Below are positions 1 to 9,581 of a DNA stretch of 64,000 nucleotides, piece by piece. The DNA comes from Branchiostoma floridae. Taxonomy: Eukaryota > Chordata > Leptocardii > Amphioxiformes > Branchiostomatidae. The position numbers and the translations under genes were made by a program. Position 1 is the first letter of the stretch. Every line of letters begins with the position of its first letter. The stretch is taken from assembly GCF_000003815.2 (NCBI RefSeq), contig NC_049992.1, positions 18,116,957-18,180,956 of the forward strand, given 5' to 3'. Below the pieces are notes generated by a model. The model had not been told where the DNA came from, did not search any database, and saw only the letters and a program-made list of their open reading frames with translations.

Positions 1-1408
1 AATGATGTTTTATATATACAGTTACAATGTAAGTGAAAAGTTTTGAAAATGTGAATACAATATTAATAGTAGAGTAGAGTAGAGTTGAACTCTTTTGTGG
101 GTAGGGATAACAGTTACACTGAAACTAAAATAAGGTCATGAACAGGTCACAAAGAAGCTCTGTTCACACTCTGTTTGCCCAAGTGCCTGCTGGTCTGCCT
201 GTTCCCCCTTAGCATGGTTTCCTTGCCCATGGAGAATTTTATGTGGAAAGTCAGACCACCTCTGGAAACAGCCCCTACATGGAGTTAGTTCTAAAGGTGA
301 TCAAAGGTCTGTCAGGATTTGAAGTCTTGAAGTGTGTTTCCACCCAAAAGCTACTAGTACTAAGGCCATACCAATTTTATTGACTGGTTCACGGATTCGC
401 TCGCTCCTGTTTTTTGGAAAATAAAAAATAAAAATTACCACTCAGCAAATTTTCACCATTAAAGAGACCATTCACCAACTTTCTGGTGTAGCAGATTGGC
501 CTTTATATTATAAGCTCCTTAAAATGTGGGCATTGTTATTGCAGTTATATTTTTCATTCATGAAAGATGGGACAAACATAAAAACTGACACTACTTTTGT
601 AATTTTCAACGAACAGGTTCTGTTACTGTACAGTAATGGTGTTTTTGTACTTTTTTCAAGCTGAAAACTTTTTATTCCTTATGTTTTGGATTAGCCCTTA
701 TCTTTACCCCAACCATTTTACAATTTTTTTTCGCCCTGTCGCTCTCTCTATCTATTTTTTTGAAAATCCGTGAACCAAGAAATTAAATTGGTATGGCCTA
801 ATACAGGGCAAAACCCTCTACTGTCCTGGACTCCCCACTATTGAGTCTTTCCTCTGTAACTAGGTCACTTGTGGGCACATCTAAATACTTATCAGGAAAT
901 CCATCATATATCCCCTTTTCCCTTGTTAGAAATCCCTATTTACTCTGTAACCAGTCATTACTGAAAGATCATCATATATTGTACATAGGTAAAAAGAGAC
1001 TACTATCCGTAACAAACGTTAATGCTACCAACAAACTAGAGTCCGAGTGTCCATACGAAAACGGAGGTGACAGTCTAGAACAAACAAACAAACTTCCAGT
1101 TGAACTATGCATTCATAATTTGTTTTCAGACTATCCATTGCAAAAACATGTAATGGTTAAACCAGCATGAGTGAATAAAGGGACATATCCGAATTTTTTT
1201 TTTCACACATACATTCACATGTATTGTATAGAAATTATCCTTTATACATTCTATGAAAGATAAATATACAGTGATAGGGCTTGGAGGGACATAGTGTATG
1301 AAACATAATACACCCAGCTGTATGGTAACCTTTCTTTGACCTGGTTTGGCCACTCTGGTGGATGGCCTGAGAGTTCCCTGCTGGTTTCCTAATTGGGAAC
1401 ATCAGGAT
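1..1408. other. Intergenic sequence, no supported gene
   Basis: AT-rich sequence with short homopolymers and a small AGAGT repeat near 68-86. A 109-codon open frame at 841-1170 begins with TTG and has no recognisable domain or clear splice context, so I do not call it. The 5' exons of CDKAL1 must lie upstream of 6152, but I found none of them here. Confidence 0.5.
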
Positions 1409-1620
1409 TACTCTCCAAGCAGAGGTTTGGCTCTGGTTGTTTTTTTTTACATTTTTTTTAGTCGTTTTTATCAGGCTTTCTGTTTTGTATTGTATCTTGT
1501 ATTGTCAAAACCTAACTTTGGCTGGCGGACTTCAAGAAACAATACAAAATAGAAAGCCCTATAAAAGCGACTAAAAAAAGACGTAAAAACAACCGGAGCC
1601 TAACCTCTGCTTGGAGAGTA
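1409..1620. mobile_element. Foldback MITE, MULE-like, 9-bp target duplication
   Basis: The whole 212-bp unit is an imperfect palindrome. It begins TACTCTCCAAGCAGAGG and ends with the complement, CCTCTGCTTGGAGAGTA. The inner arms around 1436-1495 and 1535-1602 also pair. It is flanked by near-identical 9-bp words, CATCAGGAT at 1400-1408 and CACCAGGAT at 1621-1629. A 9-bp duplication is typical of Mutator-like elements; there is no coding capacity. Related ends occur at 15179, 31243, 58497 and 59964. Confidence 0.8.
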
Positions 1621-1992
1621 CACCAGGATGGCTATTCCCTGTGTTTACAGAAGAAACTGAATACTGTACCTTGTACAGAATTTCTTCTTTACTTTGTCAC
1701 AATAACTTGATGATGTCAAATGCATTTTAGACATGTGCAGACACACTAACTATATTTTGTAATTGATGGAGTCTCACAGAGTCTGGAAAAAAACTTTTAA
1801 GGATAAGCAGATGTAATCAAACGTTGACTCTTGCATGGATTCTAAACACATGATGGAGAAAATGGGTGAGGGTAGAGAATGGAGATTTCCTTTGTACAGT
1901 TGTCCCATAATAGTGTAGTGGTAGTATACAGTTTTGGGAAACTGGATTCTATCTGTGGGAAGCCTTTGTCCTGTTTTTATCCACTCCTTTCA

Positions 1993-2279
1993 GCTACGGC
2001 CACGTGGCGCGTTGGTACACCCGATCCCTCGATCTCGGAAGTTAAGCAACGAGCGGTCCGGACAGTACTTGGATGGGAGTCCCCCACCCAAGGACGTCCG
2101 GATTGCTGTAGCCTCACAAAGTTTTCCACGAAATCGTCTTCCGGGAGGGACGTAAAACGGGGGTCCCGTGCTCGAGGAGGTGCCTCGACCACGTTAAACA
2201 GCCTCATTACTCATACTTGGGGTACCTACTGGCTGGCAAAATACACCAGATGATTATCATTATTATTATTATTATTATG
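1993..2279 (+). mobile_element. 5S rRNA-derived SINE (SINE3-like)
   Basis: Positions 1993-2113 follow 5S rRNA from end to end: GCTACGGCCA at the start, GATCTCGGAAGTTAAGCA and GTACTTGGATGGGAG in the internal-promoter region, and TGCTGTAGC at the end. The middle is diverged, so it is not a working 5S gene. The sequence then runs without a terminator into an unrelated body (CTTCCGGGAGGGACGTAAAA) and ends in an ATT microsatellite at about 2251-2279. A 5S head, a body and a simple tail are the hallmarks of a SINE3-type element. A lone 5S pseudogene is the alternative, but the joined body and tail argue against it. Confidence 0.7.
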
Positions 2280-3178
2280 ATCAGCTTCTATACAAACTTA
2301 GACTTCGGAAGACAGAAGCTAAAACAGATCTCCAAGCAGATCTTGGGGTGAAAGATTGTAATGTTTTGAGCAGCCCAGCTCTTCACCCCAAATTGGGGTA
2401 TACTGGTAGTGGATGTCAGAGAAACCTGTCTGGTCAGAATTTTTTTTTACCAACATTCTGCAGATTAGATCTTGAATACATAGCAATGATATCTGATACA
2501 CCATGTCCAGTATGTCATGGCTGGGCATGGCTCTGCCTTGAACATCTGCTACCAATCTACCGGCATAGGAGTAGTACAGACAGTTCCAGTTGGTGGTGCT
2601 TGGAATATATGATGTTACCCCAGGGACAGGATTCTAGATCCAGCCCCCAGAGAACATTGTGTACTTAAGAGATTAGCCTAATTTCATGGCCAATTACTAA
2701 TGACAGCACTAACAGGGACAAGATGATTCTTTCTCCATGGGAGGCCAGATTAGCCTGTAGACCAGCTTGGAAACAAAATCTTTACTTTTAGGGCTCCAAA
2801 TTCTCTGAAAAGAAAGCAGCAATGATGTATTTCACATTTATTTTACAATGCTGTAGCATTATGGACAGCTTACATTTCTGTACAAATCTTTTTTGCTTTG
2901 CATTCATCCTTTCTAAGGAGTACTAAACAAGATATCAAAGATCACCAAGGAACACAAAACAAGAGTGTTTCTTGTCTCCTGCCCCTATGATTACTTTCTA
3001 AGCTAACTGAAATGACGAAATAGAAACTGTGAGCCACTTATTGGGACTGCCTTAGAACTTTAAATTTTGGAGGGATCATTTAGAAACATGGTTTTAAATC
3101 ACTTTATTGCATTTGTCACAAGATGTTTCCCTTGTGAAAGTATTGTGTCAATGGAGTGTAATTTGTGATTGCATGGAA
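2280..3178. other. Intergenic sequence with a MITE end fragment
   Basis: Near 2325-2345 there is one end of the MULE-like MITE family (TCTCCAAGCAGATCTTG) followed by wording seen again near 23320-23360. A 106-codon open frame at 2348-2668 overlaps this repeat and shows no known domain. I see nothing else. Confidence 0.4.
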
Positions 3179-3809
3179 NNNNNNNNNNNNNNNNNNNNNN
3201 NNNNNNNNNNNNNNNNNNNNNNNNNNNNNNNNNNNNNNNNNNNNNNNNNNNNNNNNNNNNNNNNNNNNNNNNNNNNNNNNNNNNNNNNNNNNNNNNNNNN
3301 NNNNNNNNNNNNNNNNNNNNNNNNNNNNNNNNNNNNNNNNNNNNNNNNNNNNNNNNNNNNNNNNNNNNNNNNNNNNNNNNNNNNNNNNNNNNNNNNNNNN
3401 NNNNNNNNNNNNNNNNNNNNNNNNNNNNNNNNNNNNNNNNNNNNNNNNNNNNNNNNNNNNNNNNNNNNNNNNNNNNNNNNNNNNNNNNNNNNNNNNNNNN
3501 NNNNNNNNNNNNNNNNNNNNNNNNNNNNNNNNNNNNNNNNNNNNNNNNNNNNNNNNNNNNNNNNNNNNNNNNNNNNNNNNNNNNNNNNNNNNNNNNNNNN
3601 NNNNNNNNNNNNNNNNNNNNNNNNNNNNNNNNNNNNNNNNNNNNNNNNNNNNNNNNNNNNNNNNNNNNNNNNNNNNNNNNNNNNNNNNNNNNNNNNNNNN
3701 NNNNNNNNNNNNNNNNNNNNNNNNNNNNNNNNNNNNNNNNNNNNNNNNNNNNNNNNNNNNNNNNNNNNNNNNNNNNNNNNNNNNNNNNNNNNNNNNNNNN
3801 NNNNNNNNN
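3179..3809. other. Assembly gap (631 N)
   Basis: This is an unbroken run of N, and its non-round length suggests an estimated gap size. Exons could be hidden here, including downstream exons of the minus-strand candidate at 3991-5060. Confidence 1.
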
Positions 3810-3990
3810 AGCTATTTCATAGAAAAATACCTCAATTTTGAAAAATACATCAATTTGAAAAATACATCAATTTTTCTTCATTGGTAGCTGTTCTTTACTT
3901 GTCTGTTCTGCAAACATGTACAAATGTACATGTAACAGTTACTATAAAAACACTGAAAAATGTCACAGGCCATTTGAAAATTTCCCTTAC

Positions 3991-5060
3991 CATATGTGTC
4001 CACACCATCATCAGTAGAGCTGACACCAACTCCAGCCTGTATCCCCACTTGTAAGCAGGCTATGATGCATGTAGTCAACAGCAGGAGCATGGTCACTAGG
4101 AACAATGAGCAAGAACAGACCTTCAGGAGAAATGTTTTGATTTTTCCTTCTAACAGGTAAATTTGCGCGTCTTGCACATGCTCAGGTGTGCTTTTTACCT
4201 CCCTTGATTAATCTGGTTTAGGCCTAGGAAAATTCAAGTGGTACTTTAAATGCAGAAATGTTCGTGGTGGTTTTATATTCGCGGTTTTCGTGGTGGCCAC
4301 TTCACCGCGAATTTCAAGCCACCGCGAACATTTTTCCAGGGCATTAAGATACTACAGTGTATGGTGCTACCACGAAATTAAAACCACCGTGAAAAGCTCT
4401 TTTTCCCACTAACACAAAATTATATCCCCACAAAATTAAATGCATTTACAGTATTTTAGATTATGGTCCTGATCAAATTAGGATCAGCGTAGGTACTAAC
4501 TTAAGGGATTTTCTCATTTGTTTAATTTTTTTATTTTTAGATGTCAGCCGGACTGATCCTAGGAATACAGTTTAACTGAAGAAAGATAATTCAGTACACA
4601 TTTTTGTTACATCAGCTGTCCACAGCCTCTTTTCATAAAGTTTTCACCACTCAGATGTCAGATCAAAAATTTAATGTCCTTTGCTAGTGGTCGACCCCCT
4701 CCCCACCCAAAAGGGCTATAGGGTTGGCAGGTTTTGATAGTCGGGAAATTTAAACCAGGGCTGTCTCCAGGACCCGTCCCTCTGTCCTGAGAAGAAAATT
4801 AAAAAGTTTGGACACAGCCCTGCTGGAAACACAACATTTTACTAACATTTTACACTTACCTTTGGATTAGTATCTGTAGTTGTGGGACAGATGTGAAAAG
4901 AGCTTGTGTTCTCAGTCTGGCTCTGGATATGCAGTGTTCCACCAGGGATAGCTGTGTCACTTTTATAGCCACAGCAAACTTGTTTTTGTACAAGATCTGC
5001 TGATTGTTGCATGTTAGGAGTTATAATTGGACATTCCTGTTGATTTAGTGGGCTGTGCAT
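3991..5060 (-). CDS. Candidate membrane-protein gene, two exons (partial)
   Basis: Two minus-strand open segments end in good splice donors. The first is complement(4860..5060): ATG, 67 codons, then AAAG|GTAAGTG. The second, complement(3991..4180), contains a strong hydrophobic stretch (FLVTMLLLLTTCIIACL) and ends at TATG|GTAAGGG. Together they would give a type II membrane protein with about 67 polar N-terminal residues, one transmembrane helix and then an outer part lost in or beyond the gap. The weak point is the second exon's acceptor. The good pyrimidine-rich site at 4149 has the wrong phase; the phase-compatible site at 4180 (CCTGAG|CAT) is poor. No family is recognised. Confidence 0.33.
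4246..4452. mobile_element. MITE rich in CACCGCGAA words
   Basis: Ends resemble TTTAAATGCAGAAATGTTC and TTAAATGCATTTACAGTA, with many inverted copies of TTCGCGGT/ACCGCGAA between. A close relative lies at 5196-5387 and a third 3' end at about 6590-6646. There is no coding capacity. Confidence 0.6.
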
Positions 5061-5195
5061 CCGTCGTACTTCGGACTTGTAAATGGTTATTATATGTGTA
5101 AGAGATGCCCTTGTTTATAGTTCATGTGACTAGAACATCTGTCAGTTATAATAAAGAGTTTGTGTTGCTGTATATCTTATAATAGATACACAGTA

Positions 5196-5387
5196 CTGTA
5201 AAAGCAGAAATGTTTGCAGTGGATTAATGTTTGCAGTTTTCGCAGTGACCACTTCACCGCGAACATTTTTCTATTATGGTATTAGACTGCAGTCTATGGT
5301 GTTACCACGAACTTAAAACACCACGAAAAGTCCCTTTTCCCGCTAACGCAAAATTAAATCCCCGCAAACTTCAATGCATTTACAGTC
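5196..5387. mobile_element. MITE, second copy of the CACCGCGAA family
   Basis: Starts TACTGTAAAAGCAGAAATG and ends TTCAATGCATTTACAG. The body matches the copy at 4246 (TTCACCGCGAACATTTTTC, ACCACGAACTTAAAAC). It abuts the tRNA-derived SINE that follows. Confidence 0.6.
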
Positions 5388-5640
5388 CCTGTGGCGCAAG
5401 CGGTAATGCAGCCCTTACTGCTTGGCCATCTGGATCGAATTCCATTGATCATAGTTGGATTCAGGGTTGACCCCAGCTTGGACATGATGCAAAGGATTGC
5501 ATTAATTTTTGTAATGATTTTGGATGGTGACATAAAGGTGGTAGCCCTGTGAAAAAAGGAGCCTCAGGCACAAGCCTCAAGCACAAAAACCTCTGCACAT
5601 AAAAGAACCCAACACTTATCAAGAAGAATTAGGGGTGACC
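5388..5640 (+). mobile_element. tRNA-derived SINE
   Basis: The head carries an A-box-like TGGCGCAAGCGG and a B-box-like GGATCGAATTCC at tRNA-like spacing. The body includes AAAAGAACCCAACACTTATC and AATTAGGGGTGACC, wording repeated near 59648-59790. It cannot be a functional tRNA because there is no matching acceptor stem. Confidence 0.5.
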
Positions 5641-5748
5641 TGGTGTGCAGAAGCCCATGTGATAACCAAAAATATCACCAGGTCCAGAACACATTATCCC
5701 AGCCAAGGTATGGCATAAGGAAGCTTCACACACTATAGTACCACGCAC

Positions 5749-6056
5749 CAGGGTTGTAGCCAGCACCCGTCCTTCCGTCCTTTGACGGAATTTTGCAGCT
5801 GGAGATGGAAAAAAATTTGCCTGTTCCATCCTTTGTGATGGACAAAAATCTCCTTTGTGTGATTTTTCACCAAAACAGATGCTGTTGAACAGCTTAGTCT
5901 ACCAGCAAAATTTACACCTCAAAATGCAGGAAATAGCATTTCAGAGGGTCTGGATTTCAAAATATTCGGACCCCCCTAGAAACGTCATGCCTTGTGAGCT
6001 CGATGGGATTCAAAATCGAAGGGACGGAAATTGATTTCAGGCTGGCTACAATGCTG
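5749..6056 (-). mobile_element. hAT-like MITE (CAGGGTTGTAGCCAGC ends)
   Basis: The terminal inverted repeats are CAGGGTTGTAGCCAGC and GGCTGGCTACAATGCTG. The flanking 8-mers CCACGCAC and CCACACAT match at 6 of 8 positions. The interior (TCAAAATGCAGGAAATAGC and a CCCCCTAGAAACGTCATG stretch) is found in the opposite orientation at 51475-51818 and more distantly at 20562-20901. CAG...CTG ends with 8-bp duplications indicate hAT. Confidence 0.65.
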
Positions 6057-6151
6057 CCACACATTAGCACACCCCCCCCCCCCCCAATTTAGCTTTACAC
6101 CTTTCAAGAGCTGCACTATGATAATGACCAATTATCATGTTCTCATTTAAG

Positions 6152-9100
6152 CTGCCTGAACCAGTGTACCTACTGTAAGACCAAGCATGCCAGAGGAGAG
6201 CTGGGCAGTTATCCACCTGAAGAGATCGTCTCCAGGGCCAGGCAGTCTTTTGAAGGTATAAAGAAGGAAAATTTGTAAATTTTCTGCAAATATATTAAGG
6301 TTCTTTTGCGTTAACCACAATACTCTTTAGATCTGTTATCGTCGACGTTCCTTTTGAAATGCCGATATGTTTGAGATGGTTTTATGTTCACTGTCTTTTA
6401 GGCAACTGCCTCACTGTAAACTGCAAAATTTTACCTTTTTGTCTTAGCAAGTGCATTGTACAGTGCTATTATGTGTTGGAGCAAGAACATTATATCCTTG
6501 GTTGGAGGCACCTGTTACGGTGAAACACAAATACTAAAAAAGTGCAAACCCATGCCCAGTCGTTAGGTTACTCAAAACCAAAGCGAACACTCCATTTTCC
6601 TCCTGCAAGGAAATTAAATCCTGTGAACTTTAATGCATTTACAGTACAATGAACTTTGAAAATGATAAAACCTAGCCAGGGCTCGAAATACCACCTGCAT
6701 ATGCAGGTTATTGCAGGTAAAATTCAAATTTGGGCTGTGCAGGTATTTCTGGTGTCTACCTGCATCTAATCTGCACTGGTCCATGTACTGGGTTTTGCAC
6801 ATAAATGTCCTATGATGTTGGTGTATGAGGATTGTTATTAGCTGCATTGACTGTTACCACCTATAAAGTATAAAAGTAAAAATAGCAATGGTTCCTGAAC
6901 AATTTTAGTATGATCCATACTTCCTAAATTCAGAGTGGTGCAGGCAAAATTTGTCTGGTTCAGGTAATTTTGAATGTTACCTGCACCAGTGCAGGTATAC
7001 AGAAAAAAAGATTTCGAGCCCTGCTAGCCCATGTTGAAAATCACAAATCAGCATTCCCGTAGAAATAAACAGTTGACCAAAGAAATTAAAAGCCTGTGTA
7101 GGAGGCTACATTACATTAGGTGGCATTCTCTACCTAGTTTGATATGTGTTTCTGTAATCATCTTGTAGAGGGAGTAGTGGAGATCTGGTTGACCAGTGAA
7201 GACACGGGAGCTTATGGGAAGGACATCGGAGTGACACTACCTGAACTTCTGTGGAGACTTGTGGAGGTCATACCAGAGGGGTGTATGTTACGTGTGGGCA
7301 TGACCAACCCACCCTACATACTGGAACATCTAGAGGTTAGTGGAACATGTACTATGTAGCGTATTTAGTGTGATGATACCAGAGTTGCTGTGGAGACTTG
7401 TGGAGGTCATACCTGAGGGGTGCATGTTACGTGTGGGCATGACCAACCCACCCTACATACTGGAACATCTAGAGGTTCGTGGAACATGTACGTATGTAGT
7501 GCATTTAGTGTGGATCTGTGGAGACTTGTGGAGGTCATACCTGAGGGGTGCATGTTACATGTGGGCATGACCAACCCACCCTACATACTGTAACATCTAG
7601 AGGTTCGTGGAACATGTACCTGTTTCACTATTATCCAGCACATACATTTGTATGTATATAGTGAATTGCTTTGAGGTTACCTATGGCATTAAAAAGTGTT
7701 TAGAAGGAATATTGACAGAATATGATTTTGTTTAATTTTCCAATTCATAAAAGTAATATTTTCATCATGTATTTTGCCAGTAAGATGTATGATGATCTTG
7801 TGGATCAGATCTAGAGTTAGACTTCCAATTGGACTTGCCCAAAGACTGGAGTTGGTCAGTAAAAAATTGGTACATTCATTTACATAATCAGAATATTTAA
7901 TGGAGATATGAGGTCTCTGAACTCTTGTTTCATCATGTATTTTGCCACCAAGATTTATTATTCTGGTTTAGATTTAAACTTCAACATGATATGAGACTGT
8001 ACTTTACTCAGGCAATGTCTGTATCATCTTCTTTGTTTGTTTGTTTGTTTGTTTCTGTCAGGAAATGGCTAAGATCCTGAGCCACCCCCGTGTGTATGCC
8101 TTCCTGCATGTGCCGGTGCAGGCTGCCTCAGACAGTGTGCTGATGGACATGAGGAGGGAGTACTGTCTGTCTGACTTCAAACAAGTCGTCGACTTTCTCA
8201 AGGAAAGGTACCAACAACATCAGCAAAGCCTTTGCATAATACAGGCTTTTAGCTACGTTTTTATTATAGGGGGTCAAAATTTCTTGAATCGCAGTAAGTG
8301 ATATATATAGAGAGAGAGACCTCCAAGCAGCTAACATCAACTGGATGGATGTAAGGAGGATAGCCGCCGACAGAGCTTGCTGGGCCAACCTGACTGCCTC
8401 ATGTGTCGGACGACACGGGAGCCCCTAAGTCTAAGTCTAAGTAAGATATAGGCATGGCTATTGTCTGGGGGCATCCACTTTCCATGGTGCAGAGATTTTG
8501 AGATTTTTAAGTTAAAATGGTGCATTATAAGGTATCCTGAGGGGCAAAATTACTGCCAAAGAGATCAAAGTAGAAGACTATGATGCCTTGCTATTTTAAG
8601 AAAAACGTGTCCAAATGACGCTTTGACGCATGCCTGGCTAAAGCATGACATAATACAAGGTTGTCTCTAATCTAAGGAGAAGAACAACTTATTCATGTAG
8701 TAGGTCTTGTGTCTAATGTGGTTAGAGTTGCTGACTTAGAATCTTAAGGATCTGGGTTCAAATCCTAAGCAAGCATCAATGTTGTAAGCAAAACAAACCA
8801 ATCAGGAAAGTAGAAAGTAAACACATGTATATGCTTAAGCAACTCTTGTACCCATAATTTTATTTGACTGTTGAAGAGTTGAATATAGTTTGGGGTTGCC
8901 CATTACAATATGGACTTCTCACGACTAGACACAACTACTGCTGTATGGGAAGGAGAATAGTTTAATTTTTTTTCTGTTAGGTGGTTAGTGCACCTGTTTT
9001 TTAGTTCTTCTGACAACCATTTTGTCCTTAATTTCACAGAGTTCCTGCTGTTACCATAGCAACTGATGTCATCTGTGGGTTTCCAACAGAAACAGCTGAG

Positions 9101-9519
9101 GTACATATACAATCATAATGGATTGTTATATATAATGTGTAGTATTTAAAGTAACAATATTGGAAATGCTGTTATTTCAAAATTATATCTTGCAATAAAA
9201 AGTATATATGTTGGTGACAGTTTCGGAGAATTAGACAACTTTTATCTTTCATTGTTTTGCGTTTTGGAAGGATAAATGTTTAATAAATTACAAACCAAAG
9301 TAGGTTACATCATCACACAAAATTCCCCAAAATGCTGTGTGATTCTTTTTGTAATTCTAACACAAGTGTTGTTTTTCAGGATTTTGAGGAGACCCTACAG
9401 CTGGTTGAAGAGTACAAGTTCCCCAGTCTGTTTATAAACCAGTTCTTCCCCCGACCAGGAACCCCGGCTGCCAAGATGCGGAGGGTTCCTCCACAGGAGG
9501 TATGTCAGCTTTCTCTCCT

Positions 9520-9581
<62 letters not shown>

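Noticed and set aside
841-1170. 109-codon frame
   Set aside because: Non-ATG start, no domain, no splice support; could be chance in AT-rich DNA.
1993-2113. Functional 5S rRNA gene
   Set aside because: Central part is diverged and there is no T-run terminator; it reads into a SINE body.
8709-8775. Functional tRNA gene
   Set aside because: A and B boxes are present but the acceptor stem does not pair.
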